Shown here piece after piece: positions 36,638 through 45,571 of a stretch of 64,000 bases of DNA; positions within the stretch are counted from its first letter, which is position 1, and every line of letters begins with the position of its first letter. Source of the stretch: Clostridia bacterium (lineage in GTDB: Bacteria > Bacillota > Clostridia > Christensenellales > Borkfalkiaceae); contig JAIEFR010000004.1 of assembly GCA_029066845.1 (NCBI GenBank), positions 14,241 through 78,240 of the forward strand, in the 5' to 3' direction. The position numbers and the translations under genes were made by a program. The notes under the pieces are model-generated. The model was not told the DNA's origin, did no database searches, and was given only the letters and a program-made list of their open reading frames with translations.

Positions 36638-39448
36638 ATGGGATTGCTTAATTTCTTATCCAATGCAGACAGCCGCAAGGCGGTTAGAAAGTTGGACAAG
36701 CTTGCAAAGAGGGTCGAGGAGCTGGAGCCCAAGTACGCCGCAATGTCGGACGAGGAGCTCAAAAGCCAGACCGGTATTTTAAAGGAAAGACTTGCAAACG
36801 GCGAAACGCTGGACGACATCTTATTCGACGCGTTCGCGGCGCTCAGGGAGGCAAGCTGGCGCGTGCTTAAAATGAAGCACTTCCACGTGCAGATAATCGG
36901 CGGCATATGCCTTCATCAGGGTCGTATCGCCGAAATGAGAACGGGCGAAGGCAAGACGCTTGTATCAACTCTGCCTGCATACCTCAACGCGCTCACGGGC
37001 AAGGGCGTGCACATCGTAACCGTCAACGACTACCTTGCAAAGCGTGACGCCGAGTGGATGGGCAAGGTGCATAAATTTATGGGACTTACCGTAGGCGTAG
37101 TCGTTCCCGGTATGGACGACGTGGAAAAGAAAAAGGCTTACGAGTGCGACATTTTATACGCAACCAATAACGAGCTTGGCTTCGACTACCTGCGCGACAA
37201 TCTTAAAACCTCCATACCCGCAATGGTGCAGAGGGAACTCAACTACTGCATCATCGACGAGGTTGACTCCATATTAATCGACGAGGCGAGAACGCCCCTT
37301 ATCATTTCGGGTAAGGGCGGAGAGAGCAGCAGACTTTACGAGGACGTGGACAGATTCGTCCGCACCCTGCACGGCGGCTTTGACGACGACAAGAAGGAAG
37401 CCGAAAACAAGGCTCCCGTCAAAAAGAAGAAAAACCAGCAGCTCACCGAGGAAGAGGAAGAGATTAACCGCAAGCTGGAAGCTATCCGCAAGGATATGGA
37501 AACGTGGGACTATATCATCGACCGTCAGGACAAGTCGGTCACCATTACCGAGCTGGGCGCGGCAAAGGCGGAAAAATTCTTCAATATCAAAAACCTCGGC
37601 GATATAGAGAACGCCGACCTCAACCACCACATTCAGCAGGCGTTGAAGGCGCACGAGCTGTTCGCCCGCGACGAAAGCTATATCGTCACGCAGGACGGCG
37701 AGATTATGATAGTAGACGAATTCACCGGTCGTCTTATGGTGGGCAGGCGTTATTCGGACGGACTGCACCAGGCAATCGAAGCGAAGGAGCACGTAAAGGT
37801 GCGCGAGGAGAACAAGACCCACGCAACCGTCACCTTCCAGAACTATTTCAGACTATACAAAAAGCTCTCGGGAATGACGGGTACCGCCAAGACCGAGGAA
37901 GCTGAATTCCGCACCATATATTCGCTTGACGTTGTAGTCATTCCCACCAACAGACCCATTCAGAGGGAGGACGAACCCGACGCAATCTTCGCAACCGTCG
38001 AGAGCAAAAAGAAGGCTATCGTAGAGGAGGTTTCCAAGCGTCACGAAGTCGGTCAGCCCGTGCTTATCGGTACTGTAACCGTCGATAAGTCGGAGGAAAT
38101 TTCCAGACTTTTAAGAAGAAACGGCATCAAGCACAATATCCTCAACGCAAAGAATCACGAGCGCGAGGCGGAAATCGTCGCGCAGGCGGGACGTTACGGC
38201 GCGGTCACCATAGCAACCAATATGGCGGGGCGTGGTACCGATATTCTGCTGGGCGGCAACCCCGAGTACCTTGCCAAAAAGCGTATGCGCGAGGAGGGCT
38301 ACGACCACGATATGATAGAGGTCGCAATCTCCTACGCCGACAGGGAATTCACCGATGAAGAAAAGACGGCAAGGGCGCGCTACGCCGAGCTGTATTCGAT
38401 GTATAAAGCCGAAACCGACGCCGAGAAGGAAAAGGTTATCGAGGCGGGCGGTCTGTGCATACTGGGTACCGAACGCCACGAGTCGCGCCGTATCGACAAC
38501 CAGCTCCGCGGTCGTGCGGGCAGACAGGGCGACGTGGGCGCATCCGTGTTCTTCATTTCGCTGGAAGACGACCTTGCAAAGAGATTCGGCGGCGAAAGAT
38601 TAAAGGGCATATATTCCACGCTTATGGATGAGGACGATTGCCTGCAGTCCAAAATGCTTTCGCGCTCCATCGAGAACGCGCAGAGGGCGATAGAGGGCAG
38701 AAACTTCGGTATGCGTAAGCACACGCTGCAATACGACGAGGTTATGAACGAACAGCGTAAACTCATCTACGCCGAAAGACTGAACGTGCTGCGCGGCGGC
38801 GACGTTCACGAGCAGATTTTAAAGTATATTCCCGACTACGTTGAAAGCGTTGTAAACGAAAGCGTAAATACGGACGTTATGCCCGAGCAGTGGGACGAGG
38901 TTGCGCTCAACGAGGCGTTAAAGCAGAAGGTCTATCCCGACGAGTGCGAGTTCGAGATAACAAAGGAAATGCTTGCGCACTGGGACTACGAAGCGGCAAT
39001 CAGCAGGATATGCAAGGAAGTCGTAAAGTCTTACGAGCTCAAAATCGAGAATATCGCAAGGGACACCAACGGTCAGGTTGACTTCCACCAGATCGAGCGC
39101 GACGAGCTTCTGCGCGCCGTAGACAGGTACTGGATTGACCACATCGACGCTATGGACCAGCTCCGCAAGGGCATAGGGCTTAGGGGCTACGCTCAGCAGG
39201 ACCCCGTAATCGCCTACAAGGAAGAGGGTCACGAAATGTTCGACGAAATGATTGCGCGTATCCAGACGACGACAATCACCAGACTTTTAAAGGGCAGAAT
39301 TGTCAGGGTGCCCGCAATGGCGCAGGGCAGACCCGCACCCGCTCCCGCAAGACCGGCGCAGCCCGCGGCACCTGCGGCTCCCAAGCCAGTAGACGAGAAG
39401 GGAAACTTTGTCCCTGAGGGCACGCAAATACACCGCCCTAAAAAATAA
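36638..39448 (+). CDS. secA: Preprotein translocase ATPase SecA
   Basis: IAEMRTGEGKTLVSTLPAYLNALTGKGVHIVTVNDYLA; NMAGRGTDI; QLRGRAGRQGD. Confidence 0.97.
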   Translation: MGLLNFLSNADSRKAVRKLDKLAKRVEELEPKYAAMSDEELKSQTGILKERLANGETLDDILFDAFAALREASWRVLKMKHFHVQIIGGICLHQGRIAEMRTGEGKTLVSTLPAYLNALTGKGVHIVTVNDYLAKRDAEWMGKVHKFMGLTVGVVVPGMDDVEKKKAYECDILYATNNELGFDYLRDNLKTSIPAMVQRELNYCIIDEVDSILIDEARTPLIISGKGGESSRLYEDVDRFVRTLHGGFDDDKKEAENKAPVKKKKNQQLTEEEEEINRKLEAIRKDMETWDYIIDRQDKSVTITELGAAKAEKFFNIKNLGDIENADLNHHIQQALKAHELFARDESYIVTQDGEIMIVDEFTGRLMVGRRYSDGLHQAIEAKEHVKVREENKTHATVTFQNYFRLYKKLSGMTGTAKTEEAEFRTIYSLDVVVIPTNRPIQREDEPDAIFATVESKKKAIVEEVSKRHEVGQPVLIGTVTVDKSEEISRLLRRNGIKHNILNAKNHEREAEIVAQAGRYGAVTIATNMAGRGTDILLGGNPEYLAKKRMREEGYDHDMIEVAISYADREFTDEEKTARARYAELYSMYKAETDAEKEKVIEAGGLCILGTERHESRRIDNQLRGRAGRQGDVGASVFFISLEDDLAKRFGGERLKGIYSTLMDEDDCLQSKMLSRSIENAQRAIEGRNFGMRKHTLQYDEVMNEQRKLIYAERLNVLRGGDVHEQILKYIPDYVESVVNESVNTDVMPEQWDEVALNEALKQKVYPDECEFEITKEMLAHWDYEAAISRICKEVVKSYELKIENIARDTNGQVDFHQIERDELLRAVDRYWIDHIDAMDQLRKGIGLRGYAQQDPVIAYKEEGHEMFDEMIARIQTTTITRLLKGRIVRVPAMAQGRPAPAPARPAQPAAPAAPKPVDEKGNFVPEGTQIHRPKK

Positions 39449-39601
39449 CTTCTCCGTTTATAAGCGTCGCAATACGGTGTCGCGCTTACGTTTTGGCTCA
39501 GTCATTTACTTCATTGTAAACTCCTGTCGCCAAAGCCGCGCGCTCCTTGTCTTGCTCGCTTCTAATCGGAGGGACAGTATTTGATTTGATTAAGGATTTT
39601 T

Positions 39602-40702
39602 ATGTTTAAAGCAGACGATTACAGATTAAGATTGAAAGCGCTTTCCGAAACGCTTGCGGAAGCCAAATACGCACTGGATATAGACAATCTGGACGAAAAG
39701 CTTGCGTATTTCAAAGCCGAGCAGGAAAAGCCGGAGGTTTGGCAGGATTTGGAAAAATCCAAGACCGTCGGGCGCGAAATATCTTCCATTGAAAACAAGA
39801 TAGCCGCCTACCAAAAGGGCAAAACGGCAATAGAGGAAGCGCTTGCGTTCGTAGACCTCATAGAGGAGGCGGACGACGAAAGCCTTATTCCCGAGCTGGA
39901 CGAAATGATTTCGGTGGCGGAAAACGACATAGAGGATATGCGCATACGCGCACTCTTAAAGGGCAAGTACGACGCAAACAACGCTATGCTCAACCTGCAT
40001 TCGGGCGCGGGCGGCACGGAAGCCTGCGACTGGACGCAGATGCTTTACAGAATGTATCAGCGCTACTGCGAAAAGGTCGGATTCAAAGTCACCGAGCTTG
40101 ACCTTGAAAACGGCGACGAGGCTGGCATAAAGTCGGTATCATTCCGCGTGGAGGGCGAAAACGCCTACGGCTTTTTAAAGGCGGAAAAGGGCGTGCACAG
40201 GCTTGTGCGCATATCGCCCTTCGACAGCAACAAACGCCGCCACACGTCCTTTGCTTCGCTGGAAGTTATGCCCGAGGTTGACGACGCCGGCGAAGTGGAA
40301 ATCCGCGACGAGGACATAAGAATAGATGTCTACCGTTCGTCGGGTGCTGGCGGACAGAAGGTCAACAAGACCGAAACCGCTATAAGAATAACCCACTTCC
40401 CCACGGGCATAGTGGTTACCTGCCAGAACGAGAGAAGCCAGCTCCAGAACAAGGAAATGGCGTTCCAGTATCTGCGTGCGAAGCTTATAGAAAGGCAGAT
40501 TGCCGAAAGGGAAGCGGCGGACGCGGAGATTAAAGGCGAAATCAAAAAGATAGAGTGGGGCAGTCAGATACGCTCCTACGTGTTCTGCCCGTACACGCTT
40601 GCCAAGGACCACCGCACGGGGTACGAAAACTCCAACATTCAGGCGGTTATGGACGGCGACATTCAGGGCTTTATCATAGACTATCTCAAAAAGACGGTCT
40701 GA
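39602..40702 (+). CDS. prfB: Peptide chain release factor 2
   Basis: RSSGAGGQKVNKTETAIRITHFPTGIVV GGQ motif; SPFD stop recognition (RISPFDSNKRRHTSFASLEV). Confidence 0.95.
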   Translation: MFKADDYRLRLKALSETLAEAKYALDIDNLDEKLAYFKAEQEKPEVWQDLEKSKTVGREISSIENKIAAYQKGKTAIEEALAFVDLIEEADDESLIPELDEMISVAENDIEDMRIRALLKGKYDANNAMLNLHSGAGGTEACDWTQMLYRMYQRYCEKVGFKVTELDLENGDEAGIKSVSFRVEGENAYGFLKAEKGVHRLVRISPFDSNKRRHTSFASLEVMPEVDDAGEVEIRDEDIRIDVYRSSGAGGQKVNKTETAIRITHFPTGIVVTCQNERSQLQNKEMAFQYLRAKLIERQIAEREAADAEIKGEIKKIEWGSQIRSYVFCPYTLAKDHRTGYENSNIQAVMDGDIQGFIIDYLKKTV

Positions 40703-40724
40703 AAAAACAGAGAGGTAAATAATT

Positions 40725-41084
40725 ATGGACGGAATGTATAAGGAAGATTGCGAAGAGTTCGGCAAAAAGCTTTTAAAGCTTTACAACTTAAGGATATTCC
40801 CCAGAATGGGAAAGATTTTTGCGGATATGCTCTTCCAGTCGGGCGTTGAAGCGGGGGCATACGCCTGCTCGCTTGACGACGTTATGGATTACGGCGCCAA
40901 AGCCAACCTCGCCACTCAGGCGACTGTAAAACTCAACGAGGCGGCGTATATTTTGAGCGTAATGAAGGAAGCGGGTTACTACACGCAGGAAGAAATTTCG
41001 GAGCTTGAGGAGGCTATCGACGACCTTTTGCAGAACGTCAAGGGCGCGCTCGGTCCCGGATTCGGACAGCCTTACAGAATGTAA
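40725..41084 (+). CDS. Four-helix-bundle-like small protein
   Basis: FADMLFQSGVEAGAYACSLDDVMDYGAKANLATQATVKLNEAAYILSVMKEAGYYT; pattern resembles S23/four helix bundle family. Confidence 0.5.
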   Translation: MDGMYKEDCEEFGKKLLKLYNLRIFPRMGKIFADMLFQSGVEAGAYACSLDDVMDYGAKANLATQATVKLNEAAYILSVMKEAGYYTQEEISELEEAIDDLLQNVKGALGPGFGQPYRM

Positions 41085-41092
41085 TATAGAAT

Positions 41093-42139
41093 ATGTACGA
41101 TATGAAAGATTTTAAAATCAAACACGACGCCGTTATACTCGGCATCGAATCTAGCTGCGACGAAACGGCTTGCGCCATCATCAGGGGGCGCAAGATACTG
41201 GCTGACTGCGTTATATCCTCCGCGGAGGAGCAGGCGCTCTACGGCGGAGTGGTTCCCGAAATCGCCAGCCGCGCGCACACCGACGTGGTTGACGAGGTAG
41301 CTTACCGCGCTATGAGCGAGGCGGGCATAACTCCGCAGGACGTGGACGCGGTTGCGGTCACCTACGGCGCGGGGCTTCTGGGCGCGCTGCTTGTAGGGCT
41401 GTCGTTTGCAAAATCGTTTGCGCACGCAATGAACATTCCGCTCATTGCGGTAGACCATATCCGCGGTCATATGGCGGCGGCGTATCTCGAAGACCCCGAG
41501 CTTAAACCGCCCTTTATCACCTTGCTTGCAAGCGGCGGACACACTGCAATTCTGCACACCAAAAGCGTGCTTAAAGCCGACGTTCTGGGCGGCACCTGCG
41601 ACGACGCCGCAGGCGAAGCTTTCGACAAGGTAGCAAGGGTGTTGGGGCTTCCCTATCCCGGCGGACCCAACGTGCAGAAGCTTGCCGAGGGCGGAGTAAA
41701 CTGCATAGACTTTCCGTCGGCTCTCGTCAAGCACGGCGACGGGCTCACTTTTTCATACAGCGGTTTAAAGACGGCGGTTATAAACTATATGCACAGCGCG
41801 GAACAGCGCGGACAGACAATCAAGAAGGAAAACGTTGCGGCGTCCTTCCAGTGCGCGGCAATAGACCCTCTCGTCAAAAAGACGGTGGAGTGCGCGCTCA
41901 ATCTGGGCGTGCAGACGGTTACCGCGGGCGGCGGAGTCGTAGCCAACGACTATTTGAGAAAGACCCTTACGGACGCCTGCCTTTCCGCAGGCATAACCTT
42001 GGTTTTACCCGAGAAGAAGCACTGCACGGACAACGCCGCTATGATAGCCGCCGAGGGCTTGAACCAGTACTATGCGGGCAATTTTTCGCCGCTGTCGGTC
42101 AACGCCAAGGCGTCAATCCCTCTGAACAACAACAAATAG
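41093..42139 (+). CDS. tsaD: tRNA N6-adenosine threonylcarbamoyltransferase
   Basis: ILGIESSCDETACAII; HIRGHMAAAYLEDPELKPPFITLLASGGHT; GGPNVQKLAEGG. Confidence 0.96.
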   Translation: MYDMKDFKIKHDAVILGIESSCDETACAIIRGRKILADCVISSAEEQALYGGVVPEIASRAHTDVVDEVAYRAMSEAGITPQDVDAVAVTYGAGLLGALLVGLSFAKSFAHAMNIPLIAVDHIRGHMAAAYLEDPELKPPFITLLASGGHTAILHTKSVLKADVLGGTCDDAAGEAFDKVARVLGLPYPGGPNVQKLAEGGVNCIDFPSALVKHGDGLTFSYSGLKTAVINYMHSAEQRGQTIKKENVAASFQCAAIDPLVKKTVECALNLGVQTVTAGGGVVANDYLRKTLTDACLSAGITLVLPEKKHCTDNAAMIAAEGLNQYYAGNFSPLSVNAKASIPLNNNK

Positions 42140-42167
42140 TTTTCGCGCAATTTTAATGGAGATAAAA

Positions 42168-45100
42168 ATGTACAAGAAGGTAGACACTTCACTCAATTTT
42201 GTGGAGCGAGAAAAAGAGATAATAGAATTCTGGAAGCAAAACGACGTCTTTTCCAAGAGTATAGAAAAGAACGAAGGGGCGGAAGAATTCTCGTTTTACG
42301 ACGGTCCTCCCACGGCGAACGGCAAGCCGCACATAGGTCACATTTTAACGAGGGTTATGAAGGACATAATCCCCCGTTACCAGACGATGAAGGGCAAGCA
42401 CGTTTTAAGAAAAGCGGGCTGGGATACCCACGGTCTGCCCGTCGAATTGGAAGTGGAAAAGCTCCTGGGCATAGACGGCAAACCGCAGATTGAAAGCTAC
42501 GGCATAGAACCGTTCATAAAGCAGTGCAAGCAGTCCGTTTGGAAGTACAAGGGCGAATGGGAAAAGATGTCCGACCGCGTAGGTTACTGGGTGGATATGG
42601 ACAACCCCTACGTCACTTACGACGACAAGTATATCGAGTCGGAGTGGTGGGCACTCAAAGAAATGCACAAGAAGGGCTTATTGTACAAGGGGCACAAAAT
42701 TGTTCCCTATTGCCCCCGCTGCGGCACGGCGCTCTCCTCGCACGAGGTGGCTCAGGGCTATAAGAACGTAAAGGAAAATTCGGTGGTTGCGCGCTTTAAG
42801 GTAAAGGGCAGCGAAAACCGCTATATCCTCGCGTGGACGACTACCCCCTGGACGTTGCCTTCCAATGTCGCGCTGTGTATGAATCCCGACGAGCCCTACG
42901 TGGAAATAGAGGCGGACGGCACGCACTATATAATGGCGGAAGCCCTTGTTGCACGCTTCTTCGAAGAATATAAAGTAATAGATAAAAAGCGCGGCAAAGA
43001 GTGGGAAGGCTTGGAGTACGAGCCGCTGTTCCCCGAAACCTCCGCTGAAATCAAGCGCATTTCCCCCGCAAGCGCAACGGCAAAGGCGCACTACGTTGTG
43101 TGCGATACCTACGTAACAATGGGCGACGGCACGGGCGTCGTTCACATTGCGCCCGCGTTCGGCGAGGACGACTATAAGGTCGGCAAAAGATACGGTTTGC
43201 CCGTCGTTCAGCTCGTCAACGAAAGGGGCTGCTTCGACGAAAGATTTGCAAGCTTAAACGGCACGTTCGCAAAGAAAGCCGACAAGAGCATAATCGAAAG
43301 ACTGGAATCGGAGGGCAAGCTCTTCAAGGTTGTACCATTCGAGCACGACTATCCCCACTGCTGGCGTTGCGATACGCCGCTTCTGTACTACGCGCGTTCC
43401 AGCTGGTTCATTGCGGTCACGAAAGTAAAGGAGCAGATAATCGCCTCCAACCGTTCGGTAAACTGGATGCCCGAAACAATTAAAGAGGGCAGAATGGGCA
43501 ACTTCCTCGAAAACGTCATCGACTGGGGCTTGTCGCGCGACAGGTACTGGGGTACGCCCCTGCCCGTCTGGGTATGTCCCGACTGCGGCGAAATAGAGGT
43601 TATCGGTTCCAAGGCAGAGCTCAAAGAAAAGTGCGGCATACCCGCGGACGGCGAAATAGAATTGCACCGCCCGTACCTCGACGACCTCACCTGCAAGTGC
43701 CCCAAGTGCGGCGGCAAAATGAAGAGGACGCCCGAGGTTATCGACTGCTGGTTTGACAGCGGCTCGATGCCCTTTGCGCAGTATCACTACCCGTTTGAAA
43801 ACAAGGAGGTCTTCGACAAGACCTTCCCTGCCGACTTCATATCCGAAGCGGTTGACCAGACGCGCGGCTGGTTCTATACGCTGCTCGTCATCAACACGAT
43901 ATTATTCGGCAAAGCGCCCTTTAAAAACTGCATAGTATTAGGGCACGTCAACGATAAAAACGGCATAAAGATGTCCAAGCACAAGGGCAACGTCGTTGAC
44001 CCCTGGACCATACTCGACAAGCAGGGCGCGGACGCGGTGCGCTGGTATTTCTACACCGGCTCGGCTCCCTGGCTGCCCTCGCGCTTCTACGAGGAGGCGG
44101 TTTCCGAGGTCCAGCGCAAGTACATCGGCACGCTGTGGAACGCCTACGCATTCTTCACGCTGTACGCCGACATCGACAAGTATGACCCTTCGAAGTACGA
44201 CTTAAAGAAGTGCAAACTCACGCTTATGGACAAGTGGATTTTGTCCAAGCTCAACAGCCTTGTAAAGCTTGTGGACGAGCACCTTGCAAAATACGAAATC
44301 ACCGAAAGCTCGCGCGCGTTGCAGGACTTCTGCGACGTTCTGTCCAACTGGTATATAAGGAGGGGCAGAGAGCGCTACTGGGGCAGCGAGATGACGGAGG
44401 ACAAGGCGGCGGCTTACACCACGCTGTATACCTGCCTTGTAACGCTTGCCAAGATTTCCGCTCCGTACACGCCCTTCATTTCGGAAATGATATATCAGAA
44501 TTTGGTGCCCCAGTTCTTTGCGGGTGAACCTGAGTCCGTGCACCTGTGCGCTTTCCCCGCCGCCGACGAAAAGGCGATTGATAAGGACCTCGAAAGGGCT
44601 ATGGACGGGGTTACGGACATTGTCGTTCTGGGCAGAGCGGCGCGCAACGCGGGCAACGTCAAAAACCGTCAGCCGCTTGCGAAGATGGTGGTTGTCACCG
44701 CGCGCGATTTGTCGCTGTCCGGGGAAGAAACGGCAATAATACTGGACGAACTCAACGTCAAGGCTCTGGAAAAGGCGGACGACGCGGGCAAGTATATCAG
44801 CTATAAGTTAAAGCCTCAGCTCAAAACTCTGGGACCCAAGTACGGCAAAAAGCTGGGCGCGATTTCCGCGTTCCTTGCAAATTGCAATGCGGAGCAAGTT
44901 GTTGCGGCGGTCAAGAACGGCGGCGTTTACGAAATTCCCGATTTGGAAGTTTCGCTCCTTGAAGAGGACCTGCAGATTTTGACCGAAAGCGCCAAGGGCT
45001 ACGTTGCGGCTGCCGATAAGGGCATAACCGTCGCGCTCGATACCGCGCTCACCGAAGAGCTTATCGACGAGGGCGTGGAGCGCGAGCTCATTTCCAAGAT

Positions 45101-45308
45101 ACAGAATATGCGCAAGGAAGCGGGCTTCGAGGTCACCGACCGCATTGAAATATACTTCACCGCGCAGGGCAGAGTGCTTAAAATTCTGCGCGCCGGTGCG
45201 TTCGCTTCCGCAGTGCTTGCCAACAAGGTGGAAGAGGGTGAACATTCCGGATTCACAAAAGAATTGTCCATTAACGGTGAAAAGGCGACCTTAACGCTTG
45301 TAAGGTAA
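42168..45308 (+). CDS. ileS: Isoleucyl-tRNA synthetase, type 2-like
   Basis: GPPTANGKPHIGHILTRVMKDIIPRYQTMKG; CWFDSGSMPFAQYHYPFE; GIKMSKHKGNVVDPW; about 1046 aa. Confidence 0.95.
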   Translation: MYKKVDTSLNFVEREKEIIEFWKQNDVFSKSIEKNEGAEEFSFYDGPPTANGKPHIGHILTRVMKDIIPRYQTMKGKHVLRKAGWDTHGLPVELEVEKLLGIDGKPQIESYGIEPFIKQCKQSVWKYKGEWEKMSDRVGYWVDMDNPYVTYDDKYIESEWWALKEMHKKGLLYKGHKIVPYCPRCGTALSSHEVAQGYKNVKENSVVARFKVKGSENRYILAWTTTPWTLPSNVALCMNPDEPYVEIEADGTHYIMAEALVARFFEEYKVIDKKRGKEWEGLEYEPLFPETSAEIKRISPASATAKAHYVVCDTYVTMGDGTGVVHIAPAFGEDDYKVGKRYGLPVVQLVNERGCFDERFASLNGTFAKKADKSIIERLESEGKLFKVVPFEHDYPHCWRCDTPLLYYARSSWFIAVTKVKEQIIASNRSVNWMPETIKEGRMGNFLENVIDWGLSRDRYWGTPLPVWVCPDCGEIEVIGSKAELKEKCGIPADGEIELHRPYLDDLTCKCPKCGGKMKRTPEVIDCWFDSGSMPFAQYHYPFENKEVFDKTFPADFISEAVDQTRGWFYTLLVINTILFGKAPFKNCIVLGHVNDKNGIKMSKHKGNVVDPWTILDKQGADAVRWYFYTGSAPWLPSRFYEEAVSEVQRKYIGTLWNAYAFFTLYADIDKYDPSKYDLKKCKLTLMDKWILSKLNSLVKLVDEHLAKYEITESSRALQDFCDVLSNWYIRRGRERYWGSEMTEDKAAAYTTLYTCLVTLAKISAPYTPFISEMIYQNLVPQFFAGEPESVHLCAFPAADEKAIDKDLERAMDGVTDIVVLGRAARNAGNVKNRQPLAKMVVVTARDLSLSGEETAIILDELNVKALEKADDAGKYISYKLKPQLKTLGPKYGKKLGAISAFLANCNAEQVVAAVKNGGVYEIPDLEVSLLEEDLQILTESAKGYVAAADKGITVALDTALTEELIDEGVERELISKIQNMRKEAGFEVTDRIEIYFTAQGRVLKILRAGAFASAVLANKVEEGEHSGFTKELSINGEKATLTLVR

Positions 45309-45333
45309 GGTGTTTAAAGCATTAAAACAAATC

Positions 45334-45364
45334 AACGCTCATAGTTTATACTGTGAGCGTTTTT
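45334..45364 (+). terminator. Intrinsic terminator hairpin overlapping feoA start codon
   Basis: aacgctcatag tttata ctgtgagcgtt tttg; GTG of feoA at 45353. Confidence 0.65.
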
Positions 45365-45571
45365 GATTTAAAAAAGGGTGACGAGGCAACAATAATTTCG
45401 GTCGGCGTGGACGGTCCCGCGGGCGAGCGGCTCAATTCCCTCGGCATAAAAAAGGGGCAAAGCGTAAGGGTAATCGCCTTTTCGCTCTTTTCGGGCAGCG
45501 TGCTTATCTCTGTCGGCTACAACCGCGTTGCAATCAGAAAGTCTGTCGCGCTCAAAATCGAGGTGGCGTAA
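45353..45571 (+). CDS. feoA: Ferrous iron transport protein A
   Basis: FDLKKGDEATIISVGVDGPAGERLNSLGIKKGQSVRVIAFSLFSGSVLISVGYNRVAI. Confidence 0.85.
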   Translation: MSVFDLKKGDEATIISVGVDGPAGERLNSLGIKKGQSVRVIAFSLFSGSVLISVGYNRVAIRKSVALKIEVA

